Shown piece after piece: positions 1 to 8,035 of a stretch of 64,000 bases of DNA. The position numbers were made by a program, and so were the translations under genes. Source of the DNA: Acidithiobacillus sp. GTDB lineage: Bacteria; Pseudomonadota; Gammaproteobacteria; Acidithiobacillales; Acidithiobacillaceae. Below the pieces are notes generated by a model. It ran no database searches. It was not told where the DNA came from and worked only from the letters and a program-made list of their open reading frames with translations. Position 1 is the stretch's first letter, and the number at the start of each line of letters is the position of its first letter. The stretch covers positions 62,001 to 126,000 of the forward strand of contig JAQVDS010000001.1 in NCBI GenBank assembly GCA_028697715.1, in the 5' to 3' direction.

Positions 1-1209
1 ACCGTCGCTTTGCTGGCCCATCTGCGCGGCTACCTCTACCCGGAGGAACGGCGTTGGCAGTATCTCCTGTCCTATGCCGCCATGGCCCTGGGCACCCTCA
101 CGGAAGGACCGATCTTTTTCCTGCTGCCCGGCCTGATCATCGTCGTCTTTCTGCTGCTGCGCCGCGATTTGCCGCATCTATGGCGGCAGGGGCAACTGCG
201 CTGGGGCCTGCCGATCTTTTTGCTGCTCACCCTGCCCTGGTACATTGCCGTGGGAATCGAGACCCACTGGCGCTGGGATCTGCTCTTCATTGCCCAGCAA
301 AATGTGGCCCGCTACACCGGCGCCATGCAGGGACATCAAGGGCCCATCGTCTATTATCTGTTTACGACCTTCCTCGGCCTGCTACCCTGGTCGGTATTTT
401 TTCCCCAGATGTTCGCCACCTTGTGGCTGCAGCGGAAAGAATATTTCCGCTCGCGCCCGGATCTGCTCTTCTTTGGGCTCTGGGCGGGGATCTGGATTGT
501 TTTTTTCAGTCTGGGCGCGACCAAGTTGCCCAATTATGTCTGGGAGGCCTATCCGCCTCTACTCGCCCTCCTCGCCTGGCGCATGGACCTTGCCTTGAGT
601 GGTGTCCACGCCTTTTGCGGGCGTGGCATCATCGCTTCATTGCTCGGGCTGGCGGCAATCGGCGGCATCCTGCTCGGGCTGGGCACCACGCTGGTACCCC
701 AAAGCCTGCCACCGCTGGGTTCGGTCGCCTATCTGGGCTTGCCCTATCTACTTGCCGCCGTAGTCGGCCTGTATTTTGTCTATCGGCAGCAATTCCTGGG
801 CGTGATCGGCAGCCTGGGGGTGGGGGCCGTTGCCTTGGCCTTCTGTATGATTCTGCTGCTCATGCCCGCCCTCGATCACCTCAAGCCCTCGGTGACCATG
901 GGAGAGATGGTGCGCAGCCTGGAGGGACAGCGGCCCTACGCCATCGCCACCTGGCAGTGGTGGGAGCCGAGTTTCCTGTTTTACGCCGGCCGCGGAGCGA
1001 TGACTGCAACACAGATCCAGCAGCCCCGACAACAAATCCCGGCGATTCTGGCAGCCAGCCACGGGCCTTTGTTTCTGGCCCTACCGCAAAAAGATATCGT
1101 TGCGCTGCGCCAGGAATTGGCTGCAGGGGAGTCGGCAAAAATCCTCTATACTGGCTATGAGATGTACAGTCGTCAGAATATTTCTTTGCTGCGTATCGAT
1201 GCGAAATAG
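1..1209 (+). CDS. ArnT-like GT39 family glycosyltransferase (5' end outside window)
   Basis: This is the C-terminal part, about 400 residues, of a multi-pass membrane protein. The reading frame is open to base 1, so the true start lies upstream and the N-terminal catalytic acidic motif is not visible. Hydrophobic helices alternate with loops, and an aromatic segment GPIVYYLFTTFLGLLPWSVFF is followed by PDLLFFGLWAGIWIVFFS, as in PMT/ArnT-type enzymes that move a sugar from an undecaprenyl-phosphate donor to lipid A or protein on the periplasmic side. The C-terminal domain is periplasmic-like. Its stop overlaps the following DsbG-like gene by 11 bp. Family assignment is firm; the sugar and acceptor are unknown. 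Confidence 0.75.
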   Translation, partial: TVALLAHLRGYLYPEERRWQYLLSYAAMALGTLTEGPIFFLLPGLIIVVFLLLRRDLPHLWRQGQLRWGLPIFLLLTLPWYIAVGIETHWRWDLLFIAQQNVARYTGAMQGHQGPIVYYLFTTFLGLLPWSVFFPQMFATLWLQRKEYFRSRPDLLFFGLWAGIWIVFFSLGATKLPNYVWEAYPPLLALLAWRMDLALSGVHAFCGRGIIASLLGLAAIGGILLGLGTTLVPQSLPPLGSVAYLGLPYLLAAVVGLYFVYRQQFLGVIGSLGVGAVALAFCMILLLMPALDHLKPSVTMGEMVRSLEGQRPYAIATWQWWEPSFLFYAGRGAMTATQIQQPRQQIPAILAASHGPLFLALPQKDIVALRQELAAGESAKILYTGYEMYSRQNISLLRIDAK

Positions 1210-1822
1210 ATTCCTGCTTGCCTTCCTGCTGCTCCTCGGCAGTTTATTGGTTTTCCCATTGCAGCCAGTGCTGGCGCAAGACGCCGCACCCCATGCCGCA
1301 GACCACGATCTGCAATTCTGGGATGCCCTCAGCCACTCCTATTACGTACAGGAGGGCTCACGAGGATCATTGATCTACTTATTCCTGGAGCCTGACTGTC
1401 CTTACTGTCATGTGCTCTATAACTGGCTGCAAAACGCCGTCAGCACGGGCAAGGTCCGCCTGCGCGTCGTCATCATCGGTTTCCCGAACTCCCCCACCAG
1501 CATGGGCAAAGCCGCGGCAATTCTCGGCGCCAAAGACCCCATACAGGCGCTGAAAGAAAACGAGAAGGGCTTTGCCATCCGCAATGGTGCGCCAGAGGGC
1601 GGCATTGCTCCTGCAAGCGCTACGCTGACCCAGAAGCAGCTCGGCAAACTGCAGCGCAACTTCAACTTCTTGGCGGGTAAGGAGTCCATACTCGATCCAC
1701 AGAGCGTCCAGCAGTCGGGGGTAAGCACGCCGATGCTGGTCTATCGCAGTGGCAAGCAGGTGCAATACATCCTCGGTCTTCCTGACCATCAGCAATGGCA
1801 GCAGATCGTCGACGGTTCGTGA
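1199..1822 (+). CDS. DsbG/DsbA-like periplasmic thiol:disulfide interchange protein
   Basis: A 207-residue thioredoxin-fold protein. I chose the ATG at 1199 because it begins a clean signal peptide (MRNRFLLAFLLLLGSLLVF, cleavage near LAQ-DA); longer upstream starts would bury it. The active site is CPYC in EPDCPYCHVLY, and the cis-proline loop appears as GVSTPML. The region after the active site (PTSMGKAAAILGAKDP) resembles DsbC/DsbG catalytic domains, but the N-terminal dimerisation domain is short. It overlaps the upstream glycosyltransferase and the downstream dsbB, which suggests co-translation and a periplasmic disulfide oxidation or isomerisation role. DsbG-like or a divergent DsbA remain alternatives. 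Confidence 0.8.
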   Translation: MRNRFLLAFLLLLGSLLVFPLQPVLAQDAAPHAADHDLQFWDALSHSYYVQEGSRGSLIYLFLEPDCPYCHVLYNWLQNAVSTGKVRLRVVIIGFPNSPTSMGKAAAILGAKDPIQALKENEKGFAIRNGAPEGGIAPASATLTQKQLGKLQRNFNFLAGKESILDPQSVQQSGVSTPMLVYRSGKQVQYILGLPDHQQWQQIVDGS

Positions 1823-2304
1823 GCCCGGCGCTAGCGATCCTGGCGCTACTGCTTGGCCTGGTTGCCCTTGGCACGGTGCTGTACCTGCAATTTGCTGGCG
1901 ATATCCAGCCCTGCAGCCTCTGCATTTATCAGCGCGTGGCGGACCTAGCTATGCTGTTGGCGATCAGCATCGGCTTTTTTGCCGGACGGCGCTGGCTCTG
2001 GTCTTTGGCTGCTTTGGCGGCACTCGGCGGGGCGGCACTGGCAGGATGGCAGTGGCATCTGGCAAATAGCGCGACGCGCAAGGTTCAGGCCTGCGCCGCC
2101 ATTCAATTACTGCCGCAAGAAAACTTTTCGTCCGGGAGCTTTGCTGGAACGTTGGCCGGCGCCCTGGCCGGGCAAGGGTCCTGCGCAATTGCCGGGCAAC
2201 AGCGCTTCTGGAACCTGCCGATCAGCCATTGGAGCGTTGCCGTGTTTCTGCTCTGTGCGCTATGCCTGCTACTGGCGATTTTCTTCAGCGTCCGGCGGCG
2301 TTGA
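1795..2304 (+). CDS. dsbB: Disulfide bond formation protein DsbB
   Basis: A 169-residue inner-membrane protein with four hydrophobic segments. It passes electrons from DsbA-type oxidases to quinone. The first redox pair is in QPCSLCIYQR, directly after transmembrane helix 1, which is the DsbB signature. The second pair is formed by the cysteines in VQACAAIQLLP and GSCAIAGQQ within the large periplasmic loop, followed by the family-typical NLPISHWS. It starts 28 bp inside the DsbG-like gene, so the two are translationally coupled and probably work as a pair. Its 3' end overlaps the convergent kinase gene by 20 bp. Confidence 0.93.
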   Translation: MAADRRRFVSPALAILALLLGLVALGTVLYLQFAGDIQPCSLCIYQRVADLAMLLAISIGFFAGRRWLWSLAALAALGGAALAGWQWHLANSATRKVQACAAIQLLPQENFSSGSFAGTLAGALAGQGSCAIAGQQRFWNLPISHWSVAVFLLCALCLLLAIFFSVRRR

Positions 2305-3157
2305 GGGTAGCCCGGGCTGCAGCCTGGGCCTGCCCCGCGTAGGAACGACCAAAGAGCAACCAGTGATTGAGCAGATGGTAGAGTTGGTAGAGAGGACGCC
2401 GAACGGCATAGCCAGCGGGATCAAAAGCCGGTATGGCCAGGCCTTGATAACGTTGCCAGAACGATGCCGGTGGCTGGGCGAAGAGTTCCAGCATGGCAAG
2501 ATCCATCTCCCGATCACAGACTGCTACGGCGGGATCGAAAAGCCAGACATCTCCATCGACCCCCGCGCCCCAATTACCTGACCACAGGTCGCCGTGGGTG
2601 AGGGAACCTTGCGGGGCATGATTCTGCAGGATCTCGGGCAGAGCCGCCAAAAGATCCGCGAACAGCCTCGCCTCCTCGCGCTGCAGATCCATCTGCGCAA
2701 TGAGAATCTCCAAACGCTGCTCGCGCAAAAACTTCAGCCAATCCGCAGCGCTGGTCCCGCCCGTTTGGCGATTCTGCTGCCGGGTAGCGCCGAGAAAATT
2801 GTCGCGCGACCAACCGAATTGCGGCCAGGCCGGGCCATGCAGAGCGGCCAGGACACTGCCCAGTGCGGCCCAGGCAACATCGTCCTTATGCGCGAAGGTC
2901 AGTAACTGCAGGGCCAGGATGGTGTCGCCGGACTCCTCCCAGACGCCATAGACGTGGGGAACCGGCACGCCCGCTGCCTGCAGGGCGCGTAGGCCGTCGG
3001 CTTCGGCTTCCGCCTGGGCGCGCCCCTTCCCGACCTTAAGAAATAGCGATTGACCCGCACTATGCGCGCGATACAGGCGAAAAAAATCGCTCGCCCCACT
3101 GGCCTCTACCCGCCAGTCGCCACCCAGCTCTTGCTGCAAGCGACGCTCTACAGACAT
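2285..3157 (-). CDS. Fructosamine kinase family protein (YniA-like)
   Basis: A 290-residue member of the fructosamine/ketosamine-3-kinase family, which phosphorylates sugar adducts on protein amines and so promotes deglycation. The N-lobe carries FLKVGKG (ATP-binding lysine) and an acidic AEAEADGLRAL helix. The catalytic loop is LTHGDLWSGNW, and the DFG-equivalent is LFDPAVAVCDREMDLAMLEL, both diagnostic. Length matches the family. It starts 2 bp after purK and is the last gene of a purE-purK-kinase transcription unit, a link that is positional only. The physiological substrate of bacterial members is poorly defined. Confidence 0.85.
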   Translation of the reverse strand: MSVERRLQQELGGDWRVEASGASDFFRLYRAHSAGQSLFLKVGKGRAQAEAEADGLRALQAAGVPVPHVYGVWEESGDTILALQLLTFAHKDDVAWAALGSVLAALHGPAWPQFGWSRDNFLGATRQQNRQTGGTSAADWLKFLREQRLEILIAQMDLQREEARLFADLLAALPEILQNHAPQGSLTHGDLWSGNWGAGVDGDVWLFDPAVAVCDREMDLAMLELFAQPPASFWQRYQGLAIPAFDPAGYAVRRPLYQLYHLLNHWLLFGRSYAGQAQAAARATLNAAGR

Positions 3158-3159
3158 GG

Positions 3160-4287
3160 TCAGTCGCCGCTATCAGCGCCGCGCAGCTCCGCCACCGTGC
3201 GCAGGGCAGCCGCCCGGCTGTCGGCCAGAATATTGAGGTGACCCATCTTGCGCCCCGGCCGCGCCTCACTCTTTCCATAAAGATAGGGCTTTACTTGTGG
3301 ATGGCAAAGCCAAGCGTTCCAGTCTGGCCCCGCCCCCTGCCACCATTCGCCGAGCAGGTTCAGCATTGCCACCGGCGAGAGCAGGCGGGTATCGCCCAAA
3401 GGCAAGCCAGTCAGGGCTCGTACCTGCTGGTCGAACTGGCTGTGCACGCAGGCGTCGAGGGTATAATGGCCACTATTATGCGGGCGTGGCGCCATCTCGT
3501 TGACAAGCAACTCGCCATCCGCGCTGAGGAAAAATTCCACAGCGAGGACACCGACATACTCCAGCGCCTCGGCAATGCGCAGGGCCGCGCGCCGTGCCTG
3601 TTCCTGATGCGCTTCGGAAAGCTCGCAGGGCACGATGCTGAGGTCCAGAATGCCGTGCCGGTGCCGGTTCTCGGCGATTGGGTAAAAGACCGCCAGGCCA
3701 TCGCTGCTGCGCGCAAGAATCACCGAAAACTCCTGACGCAGCGCCACCCGCACTTCCAGCAACGCTGGACGCTGTCCCAGTTCCTGCCACGCCATTGCCA
3801 AGTCGGCGGCACACGCTACCGCCACCTGTCCCTTGCCATCGTAGCCATCCTGCGCGGTCTTGAGAATTGCCGGGAAGGCAAGCTGCGCGGCAGCCGGCAG
3901 ATCGGCGGCCTGCTCGAGGAGGGCAAAGGGTGCCGTTACCAGTCCCAGATCCCGAAAAAACGCTTTCTCCAAACGCCGATCTTGGGCGATGCGCAGGGCT
4001 TCTAGACCTGGCCGCAGGGAAAGCCTCTCGGCACAGTAGGTGAGGGTGGAGAGCGGGATCTGCTCGCGCTCGACGGTGACGGCTGCCACCCCGGCGCAAA
4101 AGTCCGCCAACACCGCCTCCTCGGTGAAAGGGGCGCAGAAATGTCGGGCCGCAACCTCCGCCGCCGGGGCGTTGGGATCCGGATCAAATACCCAGACATC
4201 GTAGTCGAGTCGCCGGGCGGCCAGGGCAAACATCAGCCCCAATTGGCCACCACCCAGAACGCCAAGGGTACTGCCGGGTGCGATCAT
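3160..4287 (-). CDS. purK: N5-carboxyaminoimidazole ribonucleotide synthase PurK
   Basis: A 375-residue ATP-grasp enzyme that makes N5-CAIR from AIR, ATP and bicarbonate in de novo purine synthesis. The N-terminal [16 protein letters not shown] motif and FDPDPNAPA are typical of PurK. The ATP-grasp core shows [12 protein letters not shown], and the metal/ATP site appears around [19 protein letters not shown], the strongest signature. Its ATG overlaps the purE stop by 4 bp (ATGA), so translation is coupled to purE. Length is normal and no key residue is missing. Confidence 0.96.
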   Translation of the reverse strand: MIAPGSTLGVLGGGQLGLMFALAARRLDYDVWVFDPDPNAPAAEVAARHFCAPFTEEAVLADFCAGVAAVTVEREQIPLSTLTYCAERLSLRPGLEALRIAQDRRLEKAFFRDLGLVTAPFALLEQAADLPAAAQLAFPAILKTAQDGYDGKGQVAVACAADLAMAWQELGQRPALLEVRVALRQEFSVILARSSDGLAVFYPIAENRHRHGILDLSIVPCELSEAHQEQARRAALRIAEALEYVGVLAVEFFLSADGELLVNEMAPRPHNSGHYTLDACVHSQFDQQVRALTGLPLGDTRLLSPVAMLNLLGEWWQGAGPDWNAWLCHPQVKPYLYGKSEARPGRKMGHLNILADSRAAALRTVAELRGADSGD

Positions 4288-4784
4288 GATGCCGGTGGCG
4301 GCACTTGGCTGTGCAAGGCCTGCTCCGTTTGCGCTGCCCGGAAGCGCTGCAGACGCGCATGCAAGTCCTGGTCGTGCAGGGCCAGTTGTGCTGCGGCAAA
4401 GAGCGCCGCGTTGGCTGCCCCCGCCGCGCCAATGGCAAAGGTGGCGACCGGCACTCCCTTGGGCATTTGCACAATGGACAGTAAGGAGTCCTGCCCCTGC
4501 AGGTGCCGCGAAGGCACCGGCACCCCCAGCACCGGCACCAGGGTCTTGGCGGCTAGCATTCCCGGTAGGTGGGCGGCACCGCCGGCGCCCGCAATGATGG
4601 CCTGCAATCCGCGTGCGCTGGCCTCCTCTGCATAGGCAAAGAGGAGATCGGGGGTGCGGTGAGCGGAGACGACCCGAGTCTCATGCGGTATCTGCAAATC
4701 GGCCAGGATCTGGGCAGCCGACTGCATCACCTCCCAATCGCTCACACTGCCCATGACCACGCCGACAATCGGCCCCTGCTGCAT
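4284..4784 (-). CDS. purE: N5-CAIR mutase PurE (class I)
   Basis: A 166-residue cytosolic enzyme that converts N5-CAIR to CAIR and partners functionally with PurK. Visible signatures are [14 protein letters not shown] at the N-terminus, the SAHRTPD loop and the [10 protein letters not shown] loop, all typical of class I PurE. A good Shine-Dalgarno (GGAGAGAG) lies just upstream of the ATG. It leads the purE-purK-kinase operon. A promoter on the minus strand with TTGAGA, a 17-bp spacer and CATTAT (4848 to 4820) can drive it and overlaps the trmB promoter. Confidence 0.96.
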   Translation of the reverse strand: MQQGPIVGVVMGSVSDWEVMQSAAQILADLQIPHETRVVSAHRTPDLLFAYAEEASARGLQAIIAGAGGAAHLPGMLAAKTLVPVLGVPVPSRHLQGQDSLLSIVQMPKGVPVATFAIGAAGAANAALFAAAQLALHDQDLHARLQRFRAAQTEQALHSQVPPPAS

Positions 4785-4818
4785 CGCTCTCTCCTTCGGC
4801 GTCGCACTGGAAACCGGT

Positions 4819-4824
4819 TATAAT
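4819..4824 (+). promoter_or_regulatory. trmB -10 element, leaderless or near-leaderless start
   Basis: TATAAT at 4819-4824 is a consensus -10 box. The expected transcription start, about 7 nt downstream, falls at 4831-4832, exactly at the ATG chosen for trmB. An upstream in-frame ATG at 4823 overlaps the -10 box and so cannot be in the transcript. The -35 (TTCGGC near 4795) is weak. Confidence 0.5.
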
Positions 4825-4848
4825 GCCGGGCATGAATGCGACTCTCAA
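4820..4848 (-). promoter_or_regulatory. Predicted purE promoter overlapping the trmB -10 element
   Basis: On the minus strand a -35-like TTGAGA (4848-4843) is separated by exactly 17 bp from a -10-like CATTAT (4825-4820), 36 bp upstream of the purE ATG. The -35 lies inside the trmB coding region. The same TTATAA core also forms the plus-strand TATAAT of trmB. Sequence-based prediction only. Confidence 0.5.
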
Positions 4849-5518
4849 GCCCGAATTTCGTCCCATCCGCAGTTTTGTCCTGCGTCAGGGCCGTCTCACC
4901 AACGCGCAAGAACGCATTTTGCGAGAGCGCGGCAGCTTTTACATTCTCGATGCACAGGCACCCTGGCACTCACCCTGGGCCTGCTCCCAACCCCTGATGC
5001 TCGAAATCGGCTTTGGCAATGGGGAACATCTGGCGCGTTTTGCCGAGAAGCACCAGGACTGGGGCTGCATCGGTGCCGAGGTCCACTCCCCCGGCGTCGG
5101 CTCCCTACTCTTGCGTGCCGAAGCGGCAGAACTCCAGAATCTGCGGGTAGTGCATGAGGATGTCGCGCCGTGGTTGCGTAGCTTGCCAGACAGTGTCTTT
5201 TCGCTGGTCGTCGTCCAGTTTCCCGATCCCTGGCCAAAGAAACGGCACCATAAGCGGCGCATCATTCAGCCCGATTTTCTGGAGCTGCTGCATCGGGTCA
5301 TGCAACCCGGTGGCGAATTGCAGCTGGCGACAGACTGGCAGCCCTATGCCGAGCAGATGCTGACCTTGCTGGAAAGCGCGCCCGGCTGGGAGAATCTCGC
5401 GGGCCTGGGGAACTATGCCGAGGCTCCGGAGAACCGTATCCAAACCCGCTTCGAGCGCCGCGGGACGGCCTTGGGCCATGCAGTTTTCGACCTGCGCTTT
5501 GCTTGTCACAAAAAATGA
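4832..5518 (+). CDS. trmB: tRNA (guanine-N7-)-methyltransferase TrmB
   Basis: A 228-residue SAM-dependent enzyme that makes m7G46 in tRNA. The SAM motif is LEIGFGNGEHL, and the family signature FPDPWPKKRHHKRRI is intact, followed by the catalytic region with LATDWQPYAEQM. I chose the ATG at 4832 because the other in-frame ATG (4823) overlaps the promoter. The transcript may therefore be leaderless. The stop overlaps the ATG of the FNR-like regulator (ATGA), which ties expression of that regulator to a housekeeping gene. Confidence 0.95.
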   Translation: MNATLKPEFRPIRSFVLRQGRLTNAQERILRERGSFYILDAQAPWHSPWACSQPLMLEIGFGNGEHLARFAEKHQDWGCIGAEVHSPGVGSLLLRAEAAELQNLRVVHEDVAPWLRSLPDSVFSLVVVQFPDPWPKKRHHKRRIIQPDFLELLHRVMQPGGELQLATDWQPYAEQMLTLLESAPGWENLAGLGNYAEAPENRIQTRFERRGTALGHAVFDLRFACHKK

Positions 5519-6213
5519 GCGCGCCGCGCCTCTCCGATTGCCTGCACTGCCGGATGCGCGGGGAAAGCATCTTTGCCGGCCTCGATCCGGCGGAACTCTG
5601 CACCCTGGGCATGGAAGTGCAGGACATCGATTGCGCCGCCGGGGAAGTCTTCTATCGCTCGGGAGATCCGGCCCGCTTCGCCTACACCCTGCGGGAAGGA
5701 GCGGTGAAGTTGGTAAAGACCTTGAGCACTGGCCAGCAGGTCATCCTGCGCCTGCTGCATCACGGTGATCTCTTTGGCTTTGAGGGGTTGCTGGAGAAGG
5801 AGCATCGGCACGATGCCATCAGCATCGCGCCGGGCAAGCTCTGTCGCCTGGATCTGGTCGAGCTGCAACGCCTCTCCGAGCGCCAGCCCAAAGTCCGCGA
5901 GGCCATTTTTCAGCGCTGGCAGGACGCCCTGCGCGCCAGCGAGGAGCGGGTGGTGGAGCTCGGTGCCAAGAAGGCCGAGGCACGCCTCGCTACTTTTCTG
6001 TTGCAATGGGCACAGCGCTATCCACAGCTGCGCGTCCTGCCCTTCCCGCTGACCCGTCAGGATCTCGCCGATTTTCTTGGGCTCTCGGTGGAGCATGTCA
6101 GCCGCCTCATGGCGGAATTCAAGCGTCAGAAACTGCTGCAAGAAGCTCGCGACCAACTAGAAATCCTCTCCCCGCAAAGACTGCAGGAAATCGCTGCGGC
6201 CAAATCCGACTGA
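5515..6213 (+). CDS. FNR-type CRP/FNR family transcription regulator
   Basis: A 232-residue regulator with an N-terminal cysteine segment, a cyclic-nucleotide-binding-like beta barrel (about 20-130), a dimer helix and a C-terminal winged helix. The recognition helix reads LSVEHVSRLMAEF and keeps the E-x-x-S-R pattern of FNR, which reads TTGAT half-sites. Cysteines are at 9, 12, 29, 40 and 110. C9-x2-C12 and C110 match three of the four cluster ligands of E. coli FNR (20, 23, 122), but no cysteine sits at the position of FNR C29. The ATG at 5515 overlaps the trmB stop by 4 bp. A perfect FNR box lies 12 bp after its stop codon. Oxygen sensing is likely but the cluster chemistry is uncertain. 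Confidence 0.85.
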   Translation: MSAPRLSDCLHCRMRGESIFAGLDPAELCTLGMEVQDIDCAAGEVFYRSGDPARFAYTLREGAVKLVKTLSTGQQVILRLLHHGDLFGFEGLLEKEHRHDAISIAPGKLCRLDLVELQRLSERQPKVREAIFQRWQDALRASEERVVELGAKKAEARLATFLLQWAQRYPQLRVLPFPLTRQDLADFLGLSVEHVSRLMAEFKRQKLLQEARDQLEILSPQRLQEIAAAKSD

Positions 6214-6224
6214 TTCACTCGAGA

Positions 6225-6238
6225 TTGATCTTTATCAA
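6225..6238. promoter_or_regulatory. Perfect FNR box (TTGAT-N4-ATCAA)
   Basis: TTGATCTTTATCAA is an exact match to the FNR consensus. It lies 12 bp after the FNR-like gene and 114 bp before the next ORF. If centred at -41.5, as in class II activation, the -10 would fall near 6261-6266, where CAAGAT is only a moderate match. It is the natural target of the adjacent regulator. Confidence 0.8.
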
Positions 6239-6351
6239 TGCGCGATTGCCTTGCCTCGGGCAAGATACCTTCATTGGCGAGATGCTGCCCTGTTTCGTCG
6301 CGAAAGCAGCACTCTTTACGGCACAAAAAATTGAGACAAGGAGATTCCATC

Positions 6352-6849
6352 ATGTACCAGAACGATTCTGCAATGTTCCGCGTTCGCGGCCAGGGTGGCG
6401 GGCGCGCCAGTGGCGATCCTGCCCGAGCCGCCCGGCACCAGCACGATCAGGCGGTGTTTCATCGTCTGCTGGCCCTGCACGAGCAGATCGAACGCGACCT
6501 GGAGTTGTTGCCCAATGGCGTGCGTGCCCGCACCCGTTCCGACAATCCCGAAATCGTCGCGCTGTTGCACGACCACGTCCCCTCGATGAAGCAGCGGCTG
6601 GAAGAAAATTTTGGCCTGCGCTTCTGGGATCCGGCCTTCGCCGAACTCTTTGCCCAGCACGACAAGATCCACATGGAGCTCACCCTGCTGCCGGATGGCG
6701 TACTGATCGAAGAAACCAGCGAAGATCCAAATGTGGGCGAGCTGATCAAAGCCCACGGTCAGGTCATCAATCTCTTCGTTGCCAAAGGCGCGGCCCAGGC
6801 ACAGCAAGAGAGCCCGCTGCCGGCTACCTATCGGCGCGTGCTGGCCTGA
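6352..6849 (+). CDS. Uncharacterised protein with an internal duplication and symmetric histidines
   Basis: A 165-residue soluble protein with no signal peptide or membrane segment. The ATG at 6352 has a good Shine-Dalgarno (AAGGAG). Residues 37-83 and 97-143 align without gaps, with 14 of 47 identical, centred on LELLPNGV / LTLLPDGV and S-x2-P. Each copy has equivalent histidines (H43 and H75; H103 and H135), joined by an FWDPAFAELF linker. The arrangement suggests a four-helix fold with a metal or heme site, which is inference. I recall similar hypothetical proteins in other proteobacteria, but no known function. It lies between the FNR box and the SQR-like gene and is probably co-transcribed with the latter. 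Confidence 0.75.
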   Translation: MYQNDSAMFRVRGQGGGRASGDPARAARHQHDQAVFHRLLALHEQIERDLELLPNGVRARTRSDNPEIVALLHDHVPSMKQRLEENFGLRFWDPAFAELFAQHDKIHMELTLLPDGVLIEETSEDPNVGELIKAHGQVINLFVAKGAAQAQQESPLPATYRRVLA

Positions 6850-6892
6850 GCTATCCTGACTAGAAGCATCGATAGAATCACAGGAGGATTGT

Positions 6893-8035
6893 ATGGCCCA
6901 ATTTATCATCATTGGTAGTGGCTTTGGCGGCCTGACGGCCGTGCGTGAGCTGCGCCGCCGCGCCCCCGACGCAGAGATCCGTCTCGTCGCTCCCAAGCCG
7001 GAGTTCATTTACTACCCCAGTCTCATCTGGGTTCCGACCGGTCTGCGCCAGGGCGAGGAACTGCGCATCGACCTGCGTGACTTCTTCCAGCGCCAACGGG
7101 TGGAGTTCGTTGCCGACACGGTGCAATCCATTGATGCCCAAGGACACGTACAACTGGAATCCGGTACCAGTCTGGAACAGGATGCCCTGATCATTGCCGC
7201 CGGCGGACGTGGTCTGCGCAAGCTACCGGGGATCGAACACAGTCTCGCCATCTGTGATGGCATCGAGACCGCGCAACAGATTCGCGAGCGCCTGCAGAGC
7301 ATGGCGGGTGGCAACATTGCCTTCGGCTTTGCCGGTAATCCCCAGGAACCGAGTGCCGTACGTGGCGGCCCCATCTTCGAGCTGCTCTTCGGGATCGACA
7401 CCTACCTACGCCGCCAGGGTACCCGCGAAAAATTCACCCTGACCTTCTTCAATCCCATGCGCGAGCCGGGCAACCGTCTCGGTGCCGATGCTGTCGCGGG
7501 ATTATTGGCGGAGATGGAAAGACGTCAGATTCGCACCCACCTCGGCCATAAGATTACCGGCTTCGATGCCCAACAGGTACACACCGAGGGGGGCGACATC
7601 GATGCCGATCTGATCCTCTTCATGCCCGGCATGACCGGCCCAGCCTTTGCGGCCAATAGTGCCCTGCCGCTGTCACCGGGCGGTTTCTTGCAGGCCGACA
7701 ATCACTGTCAGGTTCCTGGCCTGCCCGGGGTCTATGCGGTGGGGGATGCGGCATCCTACGGCGACAGTCCGAACTGGCTGCCCAAACAGGGGCACAGCGC
7801 CGACCTGCAGGCCAAGACTGCGGTGCACAATGCCCTTCGCCATGTGCAAGGACAAGCGGCCGACCAGACATTCCGCCAGGAACTCATCTGCATCGTCGAC
7901 AGTCTCGACGGCGGCAACCTCGTATATCGCAGCCCCAATACGGCCCGCGTCGTCCCCGGCTCCTGGTGGCATCTGGCCAAGCGCGTCTTCGAATGGCGCT
8001 ATCTGGCCTCCTATCGCCCCCGTTCTACCGGGTAA
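6893..8035 (+). CDS. SQR-like FAD-dependent oxidoreductase missing one canonical redox cysteine
   Basis: A 380-residue flavoprotein of the sulfide:quinone reductase / NDH-2 superfamily. The N-terminal FAD-binding motif is FIIIGSGFGGLTAV; the second FAD motif is GVYAVGDAAS. Compared from memory with A. ferrooxidans SQR, C121 aligns with C128 and C333 (ELICIVDSLDGG) aligns with C356. The position of C160, in the GASCFGPAYE segment, reads SAVRGGPIFE here, so the usual polysulfide-forming disulfide cannot form. A third cysteine (C272) is elsewhere. The C-terminus is amphipathic (WWHLAKRVFEWRYL), as in monotopic membrane attachment. It follows the duplicated protein by 43 bp with a clear AGGAGG. 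Substrate could be sulfide, another sulfur species or NADH. Confidence 0.8.
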   Translation: MAQFIIIGSGFGGLTAVRELRRRAPDAEIRLVAPKPEFIYYPSLIWVPTGLRQGEELRIDLRDFFQRQRVEFVADTVQSIDAQGHVQLESGTSLEQDALIIAAGGRGLRKLPGIEHSLAICDGIETAQQIRERLQSMAGGNIAFGFAGNPQEPSAVRGGPIFELLFGIDTYLRRQGTREKFTLTFFNPMREPGNRLGADAVAGLLAEMERRQIRTHLGHKITGFDAQQVHTEGGDIDADLILFMPGMTGPAFAANSALPLSPGGFLQADNHCQVPGLPGVYAVGDAASYGDSPNWLPKQGHSADLQAKTAVHNALRHVQGQAADQTFRQELICIVDSLDGGNLVYRSPNTARVVPGSWWHLAKRVFEWRYLASYRPRSTG

